From Actinoallomurus bryophytorum (GTDB lineage Bacteria; Actinomycetota; Actinomycetes; Streptosporangiales; Streptosporangiaceae), in contig NZ_VFOZ01000001.1 of assembly GCF_006716425.1 (NCBI RefSeq), positions 2,542,001 through 2,606,000 on the forward strand: a DNA stretch of 64,000 nt. The letters are read 5' to 3'. This document shows, one piece after another, positions 19,792-28,299 of the stretch. The notes beneath the pieces are model-generated. The model was not told the origin of the DNA. It made no database searches and worked only from the letters and a program-made list of their open reading frames with translations. The translations under genes and the position numbers were made by a program. Position 1 is the stretch's first letter. The number at the start of each line of letters is the position of its first letter.

Positions 19792-20229
19792 CTAGGCCAT
19801 CCAGCAGTACAGGGAGTGACCCCGCCCGGCGGCGGTGCGGGCCAGGTTCGCCAGCTCGCCCAGGAGATCCCCCACCATTTCCGGGTCGAATACCTCGCCT
19901 TCCTCGGCCCGTTCCTGGATCCACAGCTCGCCGACCTCGGCGAGACGGGCCGGCGCGGCACCGGCCAGCGCCCCTCGAAGCGCACCCGAGGCGGCGAAGA
20001 CCACTGGGCCGCCATCTTCACCGGGGTCGGCGACCATACGCGGCTCACCGGCCGAGACGAGCGCCTCGAAGCTTCGTCCCGTGAAGATGCCCTCCCACTC
20101 GATCACGGCCTCCGCGGCATCGAAGTTGCCGGCGTCCAGCGACTCGAAAAGGCCGGTCGGGCCGCGATCGACGATGGCCGCCGCCGAGGTGTCATCGGGG
20201 GCCACGAAGAACTTGATGATGATGCTCAT
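19792..20229 (-). CDS. Conserved hypothetical protein (145 aa)
   Basis: A 145-residue soluble acidic protein starting MSIIIKFFVAPDD. It has balanced composition (FESLDAGNFDAAEAVIEWE, RSFEALVSAGEPRMV, LAEVGELWIQERAEEGEVF) and looks like a genuine globular protein. No catalytic motif or known domain is recognised. It lies 148 bases upstream of nadB in the same direction and diverges from the nitronate monooxygenase gene. ATG 20229 is preferred because upstream in-frame residues are random in composition. Confidence 0.6.
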   Translation of the reverse strand: MSIIIKFFVAPDDTSAAAIVDRGPTGLFESLDAGNFDAAEAVIEWEGIFTGRSFEALVSAGEPRMVADPGEDGGPVVFAASGALRGALAGAAPARLAEVGELWIQERAEEGEVFDPEMVGDLLGELANLARTAAGRGHSLYCWMA

Positions 20230-20328
20230 CCGCGCATGATGCCCGCTCGTACCGCCCCATGGCACCGGGCATGACTGACAGTGAGAGCGTGACGTGCCGC
20301 CGGATGAGGCGCGAAACGAGGAGGCCTG

Positions 20329-21384
20329 ATGACGGAGATACGGCAGCGGGTGGGAGCCTTCTGCGATCGGTACGGACTTCGGGTGCCGATCCTGCAGGCG
20401 CCGATGGCCGGGACCTGCCCGCCCGGCCTGGCCATCGCGGTCGCCGAGGCCGGTGGGATGGGCGCCGGCGGCATGGTGCGGGACAACCCGGAGCGCATCG
20501 CCGCGTGGGCGGAGCGGTTCCGTGCCGGCTCGTCCGGGGCCTTCCAGCTCAACATCTGGGTGCCCGGCCCCCCTTGCGAGGACCGGGACCGGGTCGAGGC
20601 GGCCCGCGCGTTCCTCGGGCGCTTCGGCGCTCCCGGTGAGCCCGGCGGCGGATCATCCCCGGTGTTCCGCGACCAGTGCGAGGCGATGCTGGCCGCCCGC
20701 CCGACGGCGATCTCCTCGATCATGGGGCTGTTCGAGCCGGACTACGTCCGGCGGCTGCACGCCGACGGCATCGCCTGGTTCGCCTGCGCCACGACGCTGG
20801 ATGAGGCGCTTGCCGCCCAGGAGGCCGGCGCGGACGCCATCGTGGCGCAGGGCATGGAGGCCGGCGGTCACCGTGGCGGCTTCGACCAGGACGCCGCCGA
20901 GCGGACCCAGGTCGGGCTGGTCGCCCTGCTCCCGCGGTTCGCCGACCACCTGGACGTGCCCGTGGTCGCCGCCGGCGGGATCGCCGACGGACGCGGCGTG
21001 GCGGCCGCGCTCGCGCTCGGGGCCAGCGCGGTCCAGGTGGGTACCGCGCTGCTGCGCTGCCCGGAGACGGGCATCACCAAGGAGTGGTCGGCGGCACTGG
21101 ACGGGCTGGCTCCGGAGGCCACCGTGACCACCCGCGCCTACACCGGCCGGCCGGCACGGGCGGCGCCCACGCCGTACCTGGCGGCGTGGACCGAGGCCGG
21201 CGTGCCACGCCCCGCGCCCTACCCGGACCAGCGGCGGCTGGTCGACCAGTGGCGGCGTGGCGGTGCCGGCCGCGTGGACAAGGCGAGCCACTGGGCCGGG
21301 CAAAGTGCCGCGCTGGCCACCGAGGAGCCGGCCGGCGCGGTGGTCGCCCGGATGTGGCGAGACGCCTCGGCCCTGCTCGCCTGA
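20329..21384 (+). CDS. Nitronate monooxygenase family flavoprotein
   Basis: A 351-residue TIM-barrel FMN enzyme of the NMO/2-nitropropane dioxygenase family. PILQAPMAGTCPPGLA, FQLNIWVPGPP, IVAQGMEAGGHRGGF (with the family histidine), PVVAAGGIADGRGVAAALALGASAVQVGTALL and the final GQSAALA match the family. It would oxidise nitronates such as propionate 3-nitronate to detoxify them; some relatives reduce enoyl thioesters instead. It is inserted on the plus strand between nadB and panD, splitting an otherwise minus-strand biosynthetic block. Confidence 0.88.
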   Translation: MTEIRQRVGAFCDRYGLRVPILQAPMAGTCPPGLAIAVAEAGGMGAGGMVRDNPERIAAWAERFRAGSSGAFQLNIWVPGPPCEDRDRVEAARAFLGRFGAPGEPGGGSSPVFRDQCEAMLAARPTAISSIMGLFEPDYVRRLHADGIAWFACATTLDEALAAQEAGADAIVAQGMEAGGHRGGFDQDAAERTQVGLVALLPRFADHLDVPVVAAGGIADGRGVAAALALGASAVQVGTALLRCPETGITKEWSAALDGLAPEATVTTRAYTGRPARAAPTPYLAAWTEAGVPRPAPYPDQRRLVDQWRRGGAGRVDKASHWAGQSAALATEEPAGAVVARMWRDASALLA

Positions 21385-21391
21385 GGAACGG

Positions 21392-21808
21392 TCAGGTACG
21401 GAGCGCGTCGCCGCGTACGGTCTCGGTGCCCGGGACCGGCTCGGCCGGGTCCGAGCCCAGCCCGATGATCCGGTTGCCCCGGTCGACGTGCACGACCTTG
21501 GGCGAGAACGCGCGGGCCTCCGCGTCGGTCATGACCGCGTAGCTCATGATGATCACGAGGTCGCCGGGGTGGACGAGCCGTGCCGCGGCGCCGTTGAGGC
21601 CGATCACGCCGCTGCCGCGCGGGCCGGCGATCAGGTAGGTCTCCAGCCGCGCGCCGTTGTCGATGTCGACCACCTGCACCTGCTCACCGGGGAGCAGGTC
21701 CGCCGCGTCCATCAGGTCCTCATCGACGGTGATGGAGCCCACGTAGTGCAGGTCGGCCTGGGTCACGGTGGCCCGGTGGATCTTCGACTTGAACATCGTG
21801 CGGAACAT
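21392..21808 (-). CDS. panD: Aspartate 1-decarboxylase (pyruvoyl type)
   Basis: A 138-residue PanD precursor making beta-alanine for pantothenate. It begins [20 protein letters not shown] and contains the self-cleavage site YVG|S with Gly24-Ser25, so Ser25 becomes the pyruvoyl cofactor. Lys9, Arg54-equivalent and the NGAAARLV and DLVIIMSYA segments are present. The start overlaps the panC stop by one base (TGATG), giving tight coupling. Like other actinobacterial PanD it probably matures with little help, but this is inference. Confidence 0.97.
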   Translation of the reverse strand: MFRTMFKSKIHRATVTQADLHYVGSITVDEDLMDAADLLPGEQVQVVDIDNGARLETYLIAGPRGSGVIGLNGAAARLVHPGDLVIIMSYAVMTDAEARAFSPKVVHVDRGNRIIGLGSDPAEPVPGTETVRGDALRT

Positions 21809-22698
21809 CAGGGCGACTCCGGAGACGGGACGGGTGCGAGGTACAGGTGGACGTTGTCGATCAGATGGGTGGAGCCCACACGGCCCGCGACGGCCAGCAC
21901 GGCCGGGCCCACGTAGTCCTCGCCGACCTCGTGGAACGTCGTGGGATCGACGAGGACCAGGTAGTCCAGCTCGAGTGGCGGGTCGGACTCGGTCGCGTCG
22001 GTGAGGATGGCGTGCGCGGCCTCCAGGACCTTGGCCGGCCCGTCGGGCGCCGCGACCGCTCCCACACCCAGGGCCAGCGAGAGCGACAGGGCGGTGACGC
22101 GCTCCGGCGGGGACAGGTAGCGGTTGCGGCTGGACAGCGCGAGGCCGTCCTTCTCGCGTACGGTCGGGCAGCCGTCGACCCATACCGGGATGTTCAGGTC
22201 GGCGACCATGCGACGGATCATCGCGAGCTGCTGGGCGTCCTTCTCTCCGAAGACCGCGATCTCCGGCTTGACCATGTTGAACAGCTTGAGGACGACGGTC
22301 AGCACGCCGTCGAAGTGGCCCGGCCGGGTGGCGCCTTCGACGATCGTCCCCATCTCTCCGGAGCTGACCGTCACGGCGGCGTCGCCGTCACCGGGAGGGC
22401 CGTCGGGGTACATGACGTCCACGGTCGGCGCGAAGACCAGCCCCACGCCCTCCTCGGCGCACATCGCCAGGTCCTCGGGGAACGTGCGCGGATAGCGGTC
22501 GAGGTCCTCGCCCGGCCCGAACTGCAGCGGGTTGACGAAGATGCTCACCGCGACGGTGCCGGCCAGCCCGCGCGCCCGGCGGATCAGCGACCGGTGCCCC
22601 TCGTGCAGCGCTCCCATCGTGGGCACGAGCGCGATGGTCCCGAAGGAGGAACGGGCCGACAGGAGTTCCTCACGGGTGCGGGCGATGACGAGCGTCAT
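21808..22698 (-). CDS. panC: Pantoate-beta-alanine ligase
   Basis: A 296-residue PanC joining pantoate and beta-alanine with [21 protein letters not shown] contains the HIGH-like nucleotidyl motif, [37 protein letters not shown], and [15 protein letters not shown] (KMSKS-like) are intact. It sits between the DUF2520 gene (ATGA overlap) and panD (TGATG overlap), the arrangement known from mycobacteria and Streptomyces. Confidence 0.97.
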   Translation of the reverse strand: MTLVIARTREELLSARSSFGTIALVPTMGALHEGHRSLIRRARGLAGTVAVSIFVNPLQFGPGEDLDRYPRTFPEDLAMCAEEGVGLVFAPTVDVMYPDGPPGDGDAAVTVSSGEMGTIVEGATRPGHFDGVLTVVLKLFNMVKPEIAVFGEKDAQQLAMIRRMVADLNIPVWVDGCPTVREKDGLALSSRNRYLSPPERVTALSLSLALGVGAVAAPDGPAKVLEAAHAILTDATESDPPLELDYLVLVDPTTFHEVGEDYVGPAVLAVAGRVGSTHLIDNVHLYLAPVPSPESP

Positions 22699-23612
22699 GG
22701 CTGGTTCCCTTCGCCACTCCGCTCGGGCCGCTCGGCGAGTACGTCGAGCAGCCGTTCCGCGGCGTCCGGTTTGAGCAGGCCCGCGGCGAGCGCGCGGTCG
22801 GCGGTGAGCCGGGCCAGCGCGACGTACGCGCCGCGCGCCTCCGGCGAGACGCGGTCCAGCTCGGCGACGTGTCCCGCGACCGTGCCCGCGTCGCCGCGGG
22901 CGACCGGCCCGGTCAGGCCCTTCGCGCCGAGCCGCAGGGCGTTGTCGAGAGCGGCGCCGAGCAGCGGGCCGAGCATGCGGCCGGGGTTGTCGACGCCGAC
23001 CCTGCCGAGCAGGTCCATCGACTCGACCACGAGGGTCACGAGGTGGTTGGCGCCGCCCGCCAGTGCCGCGTGGTAGAGCGTGCGCCGGTCCTCGGGGATC
23101 CAGACGGGCTCGCCGCCCATCTCGACCACGAGGGCCTCGGCGACCGGCCGCAGCGGGTCGGGCGAGGTGACGCCGAAGCTGATCCCGGCGAGCCGGTCGA
23201 TGTCGTCGGGACGGCCGGTGAAGGTCATCACCGGGTGCAGCGCGAGCGGCAGGGCGCCCGCCCGCGTCGCCGGGTCGAGCACTCCGGCGCCGTACCGTCC
23301 GCTGGTGTGCGCGAGGAGCTTGCCCCGCACGTCGACGTCGGTGGTGATCAGACCGCTGACCAGCGAGGGCAGCGCGTCATCGGGCACGGTGAGCAGGACG
23401 AGGTCGGCGGCGGCCACGACCTCGGGCACCGGCAGCAGCGGGACACCGGGCAGCCGGTCACCCGCGCGTTCACGGGAGGCGTCGGACACCCCGGAGGCGG
23501 CCACGACCTTGTGGCCGGCGAGGCCGAGCGCGCGGCCCAGCGCCGAGCCGACGCGGCCGGCGCCCACCACGCCCACGGCGAGGCGCCCCGGGCGCTGGTC
23601 AGAAGCGCTCAT
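22695..23612 (-). CDS. Rossmann-fold DUF2520 oxidoreductase-like protein
   Basis: A 305-residue protein with an N-terminal NAD(P)-binding Rossmann fold (VGVVGAGRVGSALGRALG) and a C-terminal helical DUF2520 domain (LYHAALAGGANHLVTLVVES, LGPLLGAALDNALRLG). It resembles prephenate-dehydrogenase/ketopantoate-reductase-like enzymes and is regularly found upstream of panC in actinobacteria, where a ketopantoate reductase-type role has been suggested. ATG 23612 follows a GAACGAACGA stretch; the 14 residues before it are unlikely to be translated. It overlaps panC by ATGA. Confidence 0.88.
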   Translation of the reverse strand: MSASDQRPGRLAVGVVGAGRVGSALGRALGLAGHKVVAASGVSDASRERAGDRLPGVPLLPVPEVVAAADLVLLTVPDDALPSLVSGLITTDVDVRGKLLAHTSGRYGAGVLDPATRAGALPLALHPVMTFTGRPDDIDRLAGISFGVTSPDPLRPVAEALVVEMGGEPVWIPEDRRTLYHAALAGGANHLVTLVVESMDLLGRVGVDNPGRMLGPLLGAALDNALRLGAKGLTGPVARGDAGTVAGHVAELDRVSPEARGAYVALARLTADRALAAGLLKPDAAERLLDVLAERPERSGEGNQP

Positions 23613-23712
23613 TCGTTCGTTCCAGTCCTTCGTGGGTACCGGACGGTCCGGCACAGCCTACCTTCGGGGAACGTTCCGCCACCGCAGCCGGTATTCCCCC
23701 GATCACGCCGCA

Positions 23713-23748
23713 GGGCGGCGTAGGGAGATTGTCTCCCCTACACCGCCC
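23713..23748 (-). terminator. Terminator after the ABC permease gene
   Basis: A hairpin with arms GGGCGGcGTAGGGAGA (23713-23728) and TCTCCCCTACaCCGCCC (23732-23748), one mismatch/bulge and loop TTG, 18 bases beyond the permease stop and before the DUF2520-panCD operon. Confidence 0.6.
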
Positions 23749-23765
23749 CATGCGGTAAACCACGC

Positions 23766-26267
23766 TCACTCGCTCGCGAGCGACTCCACGATCGACGCCT
23801 TGGCCGCACGCCGGCCGGGGATGACGGCCGCGAGCAGGCCCGCGAGGCCCGCGACGACGACGAAGGTGAGAACGCGCAGCACCGGGAAGCCCAGGACGGC
23901 TCCGTCGAAGATCGAGCCGAGCGCGGCCCAGCCGAAGCCGGTGCCGAGCACGACGCCCAGCAGCGCGCCGATCACGGCCATGATCACGGCCTCCAGCGAG
24001 AGCATCCAGCGCAGTCCCCGCCTGGTCAGGCCGAGGGCGCGCAGGAGGGCCGACTCCCGGGTGCGCTCCACCACGGACAGGGTCAGCGTGTTGGCGATAC
24101 CGATCAGCGAGATGATGATCGCCAGTCCCAGCAGCGCTCCCACCAGCAAGAACATCTGGTTGAGCGCCTTGGTGAACTCCGCCTTGATGTCGGCGAGACT
24201 GCTCACCTTGACCATCGGGTACGCCTTGGTGGCCTCCTCCACCACCCGGCGGGACTCATCCGCCGAGACGCCCTTCTTGGCCATGATGGCGACCGACGTG
24301 TCGTCCTTCGCTCCGAAGGTGTGCGCGAAGTCCTCCTCCGTGATCACGACGGAGGGGATCGGGGCCTCGTCGCTGAAGATGGCGGCGACCTTCAGCGGGA
24401 TCGCCTGGCCGCCCGCGCTCAGGCTCAGCCCCCGCCCGACCCCGACGCCGAGGGACATGGCCTGGCGCTTGGCGAGCGCGACGGTGCCCGGCCGGAGATC
24501 GGTGATCGAGCCGGCGACCAGCTTCGGCTTGACCGTACGCCCCAGGGAGCCGTCGGTGACCGCGCCGATGTCCAGCTTGTGCCCGGACAGCCGCCCGTCG
24601 GCCGTGCGTTCCTCGATGACGTCGGCGAGCTGCGGCTTCGTGCGCAGGTCGGCGGCGGCCTGGCGCGGGATCGGCCGATCGCTGCCGGTGGTCAGCTGGT
24701 AGTCCACAGGGAACTGGGTGTTCAGCTTGGAGTCCGCCGTCGCCTGCATGGAGACCAGCGCGACCGAGAACATCGTCATCAGCGTGACGCCCACCGTGAG
24801 GGCGATGGTCGTGACCGCGGCGCGCTTGGGGTTGCGGCCCGCGTTCTCCCCGGCCAGCCGCCCGGGCACGCCCATGTAACGGGCGGGCAGCCAGCCCACG
24901 ACGCGGCTTAGCCGCCGGACGATGATCGGGCTGAGCGCGACGACCCCGAGGAAGGTCAGGATCGCGCCGCCCAGCACGAGCAGGAACGGTCCCTGACCGG
25001 CCGGCTCGATCAGCGCCAGCCCGATGAGCGCCAGCCCGGCGAGCCCGGTAAGGCCGCCGATGATCGTGCGGAACCTGCTCGCACGCCCCGTGACCGGCCC
25101 TTCCAGCTGGCTGCGCAGCGCCGCGATCGGCGATACACGCGTGGCGGCGCGTGCGGGCAGCAAGGCGGAGACGACCGTGATGACCATGCCGGCCAGCATG
25201 CCGGCGACGATCGGCGTGGGTGACACGGTCACCGGGCCGGCCGGGGAGTTGTCGATGGAGGCGAAGAGCGCGGCGCCGCCGTTGCCGAGGCCGATGCCGA
25301 CGAGCACGCCGGCCGCCGAGGCCACGAAGCCGACGATCAGCGACTCGGTCAGCACGCCACGGAAGATCTGCGCCTTGCTGGCGCCGACGCACCGCAGCAG
25401 TGCCATCTCGCGCGTCCGCTGGGCGACGAGGATGTTGAAGGTGTTGTAGATGACGAGTGCCGAGACGAACAGCGCCACGATCGCGAACGCCAGGAAGAAC
25501 ACCGCGATCTGGTCGGCCGAGACGCCGGATGAGGCGGACAGCCGCTTGGCGAGCTGGTGGCTGGTGAACACGTCGTACGAATCGCCGGCGGCCGACGCCA
25601 CCTCGTCGCGCAGCCGCCCGTCAGCGGTGCCCGGAGCGGCCTTGACGTCGATCTCGGTGAAGCCCCGCTCGCCGGTCATCTCGGTCGCGGCCGCGGCGGT
25701 GAAGCCGACCGCGCCGCGATAGGCGATCTCCTGGTCGACGCCGAAGTCCATCAGGCCCGAGACCGTGAACGACCGCTGCCGGTCCTGATGGTCGAGCACC
25801 TTGACGGTGTCCCCGACCTTGAAGCCGGAGCGCTGCGCGGTCTTGGTGTCGAGCACGACCATGCCGGCCGTCGTGGGCAGGCGGCCCGCCTTGAGCTGGT
25901 AGCGCTGCAGGGCTCCGGTGGAGATGGACAGGCCGAGCGTGGAGCTGTCGCCGTAGACCTTGCCGTCCTTTCCGATCAGCGGGGCGGTGCCACGGACCAG
26001 GCCTTGGGCGTCCTGGACGCCGGGCAGACCCTTGGTCCTCGTGAGCAGCGCGACCGGTACGCCCTGCTCACTCCCGGTGTCCTTGCCCCGTACCGCCACG
26101 GAGACCTTGTTCGCGGAGGCGGTGAACTGCTGGTCGAAGCCGGCCTTCATCGTGTCGGTGAGCACGAACGTGCCGGACACGAACCCGACGCCGAGGGTGA
26201 TGGCGAGCGCGGTGAGGACCAGTCGCACCAGATGGGCGCGCAGGCCGGCCAGTGTCGTCTTCAGCAC
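23766..26267 (-). CDS. ABC transporter permease, FtsX/MacB type
   Basis: An 833-residue double FtsX permease. An N-terminal membrane helix (LVLTALAITLGVGFVSGTFVL) precedes a large extracytoplasmic domain; three helices follow at about 255-400, then a second helix pair and extracytoplasmic domain (about 490-690) and three final helices ending ASIVESLASE. DQIAVFFLAFAIVALFVSALVIYNTFNILVAQR and RTREMALLRCVGASKAQIF are classic FtsX motifs, repeated as RTRESALLRALGLTRRGL in the second half. It starts GTG three bases after the ATPase stop. Likely an exporter or mechanotransmission complex acting on lipid or peptide substrates. Confidence 0.92.
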   Translation of the reverse strand: MLKTTLAGLRAHLVRLVLTALAITLGVGFVSGTFVLTDTMKAGFDQQFTASANKVSVAVRGKDTGSEQGVPVALLTRTKGLPGVQDAQGLVRGTAPLIGKDGKVYGDSSTLGLSISTGALQRYQLKAGRLPTTAGMVVLDTKTAQRSGFKVGDTVKVLDHQDRQRSFTVSGLMDFGVDQEIAYRGAVGFTAAAATEMTGERGFTEIDVKAAPGTADGRLRDEVASAAGDSYDVFTSHQLAKRLSASSGVSADQIAVFFLAFAIVALFVSALVIYNTFNILVAQRTREMALLRCVGASKAQIFRGVLTESLIVGFVASAAGVLVGIGLGNGGAALFASIDNSPAGPVTVSPTPIVAGMLAGMVITVVSALLPARAATRVSPIAALRSQLEGPVTGRASRFRTIIGGLTGLAGLALIGLALIEPAGQGPFLLVLGGAILTFLGVVALSPIIVRRLSRVVGWLPARYMGVPGRLAGENAGRNPKRAAVTTIALTVGVTLMTMFSVALVSMQATADSKLNTQFPVDYQLTTGSDRPIPRQAAADLRTKPQLADVIEERTADGRLSGHKLDIGAVTDGSLGRTVKPKLVAGSITDLRPGTVALAKRQAMSLGVGVGRGLSLSAGGQAIPLKVAAIFSDEAPIPSVVITEEDFAHTFGAKDDTSVAIMAKKGVSADESRRVVEEATKAYPMVKVSSLADIKAEFTKALNQMFLLVGALLGLAIIISLIGIANTLTLSVVERTRESALLRALGLTRRGLRWMLSLEAVIMAVIGALLGVVLGTGFGWAALGSIFDGAVLGFPVLRVLTFVVVAGLAGLLAAVIPGRRAAKASIVESLASE

Positions 26268-26268
26268 C

Positions 26269-27033
26269 TCAGGCCTCCAGTCGCTTCAGCGCGTCCAGCA
26301 CGGAGTCCGGCGTCGGCCGGTACATCTCGCCGGTGATCCGGCCGTCGCGCAGGAACACCACCCGGTCGGCGTATGAGGCCGCCACCGGGTCATGGGTGAC
26401 CATCACGATGGTCTGTCCCATCTCGCGCACCGACGAGCGCAGGAAGCCGAGCACCTCGCCGCCGGAGCGTGAGTCGAGGTTCCCGGTCGGCTCGTCGGCG
26501 AAGATCACCTCGGGCTGGTGGATGAGCGCACGTGCGCAGGCCACCCGCTGCTGCTGGCCGCCGGACAGCTCGCTCGGCCGATGCGACAGCCGGTCACGCA
26601 GGCCGAGTGCGCCGACGACCTTGTCCATCCACAGCTGGTCGCGCCGGCGGCCGGCCAGGTCCAACGGGAGCCGGATGTTCTGCTCGGCGGTGAGCGTCGG
26701 CAGCAGGTTGAAGGACTGGAAGATGAAGCCGAAGCGGTCGCGGCGGAGCTGGGTCAGCTGCCGGTCGTTCAGGCGCGTTAGCTCGACCTGCCCGAGGCTC
26801 ACCGAGCCGCCGTCAACCGTGTCCAGGCCGGCCAGGCAGTGCATGAGCGTCGACTTGCCAGAACCCGAGGGCCCCATGATCGCCGTGAACGCCCCATGGG
26901 CGAAACCGACGCTGACGCCGCGGAGGGCGTGGACTGCGGCGTCGCCGGAGCCGTACACCTTGGTCACCTCGCCGGCGGCGACGGCGGGCGACGCGTTGAT
27001 CGCGGTACTGGTCACGGATGACTCCTTGATCAC
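26269..27033 (-). CDS. ABC transporter ATP-binding protein, LolD/MacB type
   Basis: A 254-residue ATPase paired with the downstream FtsX-type permease. Walker A MGPSGSGKST, Q-loop FQSFNLLPTL, signature LSGGQQQRVACARAL, Walker B VIFADEPTGNLDS and H-loop MVTHDP are intact. The first 20 residues are a variable lead. TGAGGTG separates its stop from the permease GTG, so the two are coupled. It lies downstream of a chaplin gene and two-component system but is separated from them by a terminator, so it is transcribed from its own promoter in 27034-27145. Confidence 0.93.
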   Translation of the reverse strand: MIKESSVTSTAINASPAVAAGEVTKVYGSGDAAVHALRGVSVGFAHGAFTAIMGPSGSGKSTLMHCLAGLDTVDGGSVSLGQVELTRLNDRQLTQLRRDRFGFIFQSFNLLPTLTAEQNIRLPLDLAGRRRDQLWMDKVVGALGLRDRLSHRPSELSGGQQQRVACARALIHQPEVIFADEPTGNLDSRSGGEVLGFLRSSVREMGQTIVMVTHDPVAASYADRVVFLRDGRITGEMYRPTPDSVLDALKRLEA

Positions 27034-27146
27034 TGAGCGGGGACGTGACCAAAGCTAGGGACGGGCGGGGTCCCTGCCATCGGCCTGGCGGCCAGGCGTG
27101 TGTCACTCTTCGCGTTGATCCGTGTGCGACCTGAGGTGGACGAAAA

Positions 27147-27172
27147 CCCCCGCACGGTAAGCCGTGCGGGGG
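27147..27172 (-). terminator. Intrinsic terminator after the chaplin gene
   Basis: A perfect 11-bp stem CCCCCGCACGG (27147-27157) with CCGTGCGGGGG (27162-27172), loop of four, followed on the minus strand by TTTT. It ends transcription from the chaplin gene before the ABC operon. Confidence 0.85.
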
Positions 27173-27221
27173 TCGTCGTTCGGGGTGTCGCCTGATGCGG
27201 CCGGCCGTCACCGGCGCTGGG

Positions 27222-27482
27222 TCATGAGACCCAGTTGTGGTGGTAACCGTGGTGGTACTGCCCGCTCGACGCGCCGCCCCGGCAGCCCGCCCGGCTGAGG
27301 CCGAGGACCGCGACGGAGTTGCCGCAGATGTTCACGGGGATGGAGACGGGGACGATGAACTGGTTGCCGGAGAGCACGCCGCCGTTGCCGCCGCCCATGC
27401 CGGCGTTGGCAGGGGTGGCGAGGAGCAGGGCACCAGAGGCTGCGGCCGCCACGATGCCGGCCGCGGTGAGCTTTTTGAGCAC
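27222..27482 (-). CDS. Short chaplin (hydrophobic aerial-hyphae surface protein)
   Basis: An 86-residue secreted protein with an N-terminal signal peptide (MLKKLTAAGIVAAAASG, cleavage after ATPANA) and one chaplin domain: GNGGVLSGNQFIVPVSIPV, NICGNSVAVLGLSRAGC. The two cysteines spaced as in chaplins would form a disulfide. A His/Gly/Tyr-rich tail (GQYHHGYHHNWVS) is unusual. GTG 27482 is chosen because GGAGG lies six bases upstream. There is no LPXTG sorting signal or second chaplin domain, so this is a short, secreted chaplin. It assembles amyloid-like surface films that lower surface tension. Confidence 0.9.
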   Translation of the reverse strand: MLKKLTAAGIVAAAASGALLLATPANAGMGGGNGGVLSGNQFIVPVSIPVNICGNSVAVLGLSRAGCRGGASSGQYHHGYHHNWVS

Positions 27483-27587
27483 GTGAATCCTCCCGTACAT
27501 GGAGATTCGCGACCGCCCGTAAGGCGGCCGATACGTACGGTAGTTATCCAGGCACTCTCTGCTAACGGCAATCGATCCGTCAATCAC

Positions 27588-27603
27588 GTAACGTAATCGT
27601 TAC
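27588..27603. promoter_or_regulatory. Inverted repeat upstream of the chaplin gene
   Basis: GTAACGtaatCGTTAC is a perfect palindrome with 6-bp arms, 106 bases upstream of the chaplin start and overlapping the stop of the response regulator gene. GTAAC-type repeats are reminiscent of MtrA boxes in actinobacteria; that assignment is inference. Confidence 0.5.
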
Positions 27604-28277
27604 TTAGCGTCACCGTTCTGCCCGCTTTTGATGAGGCCCGTCTCGTATGCGAAAACCACCGCCTGGACGCGGTCGCGCAGGCCCAGCTTGCTCAGGATCC
27701 GCCCGACATGCGTCTTCACGGTGGCCTCGGAGACGTACAGCATCTCGGCGATCTCACCGTTGGACATGCCTCGCGCGACGAGCTTCAGCACCTCGCCCTC
27801 ACGGGCGGTGAGCGTCTCCAGCGCCGCGTTCGGCTGCTGGTCCTCGTCGGGGATGTGCTGCACGAAGCGGTCGATGAGCCGGCGGGTGGTGCTCGGGGCG
27901 ACGACGGAGTCGCCCGAGCTGACCGCGCGAATGGCCTCGATCAGCTGCTCCGGCCGTGCGTCCTTCAGCAAAAAGCCGGCCGCCCCGGCCTTGAGCGCCG
28001 CGAAGGCGTACTCATCCAGGTCGAACGTGGTCAAGATGATCACCTTGGGCCCGTCGGGGCTCGCACAGATGTGCCGGGTCGCCTCGATGCCGTCCATCCG
28101 TGGCATGCGCACGTCCATCAGCACGACGTCGGTCGTGGTGGAGCGCAGCACCTCCAGGGCCTGGCGGCCGTCGGACGCCTCACCGGCCACCTCGATGCCC
28201 GGCTGGGCGTCGAGCACCATACGGAAGCCGGTGCGCACGAGCTCCTGGTCATCCACCAGCAGGACGCGGATGGTCAT
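27600..28277 (-). CDS. Two-component response regulator, NarL/LuxR type
   Basis: A 225-residue response regulator. The receiver domain (about 1-120) has the acidic pair DD at 9-10, the phosphoacceptor Asp55 (VVLMDVRMPRMDG), the Thr switch in IILTTFD and the Lys in FLLKDA. The C-terminal LuxR HTH (about 155-215) has LTAREGEVLKLVARGMSNGEIAE and VSEATVKTHVGRILSKLGL. ATG 28277 is preferred since GAGG precedes it properly; ATG 28283 is two codons upstream. It pairs with the histidine kinase gene 22 bases upstream. The adjacent chaplin and ABC genes are possible targets. Confidence 0.93.
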   Translation of the reverse strand: MTIRVLLVDDQELVRTGFRMVLDAQPGIEVAGEASDGRQALEVLRSTTTDVVLMDVRMPRMDGIEATRHICASPDGPKVIILTTFDLDEYAFAALKAGAAGFLLKDARPEQLIEAIRAVSSGDSVVAPSTTRRLIDRFVQHIPDEDQQPNAALETLTAREGEVLKLVARGMSNGEIAEMLYVSEATVKTHVGRILSKLGLRDRVQAVVFAYETGLIKSGQNGDAK

Positions 28278-28299
28278 GGGCATTCCTCTGTCCGCTCGG

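Noticed and set aside
17967-20084. 705-residue plus-strand open frame
   Set aside because: Antisense to nadB and the neighbouring minus-strand gene; composition not protein-like.
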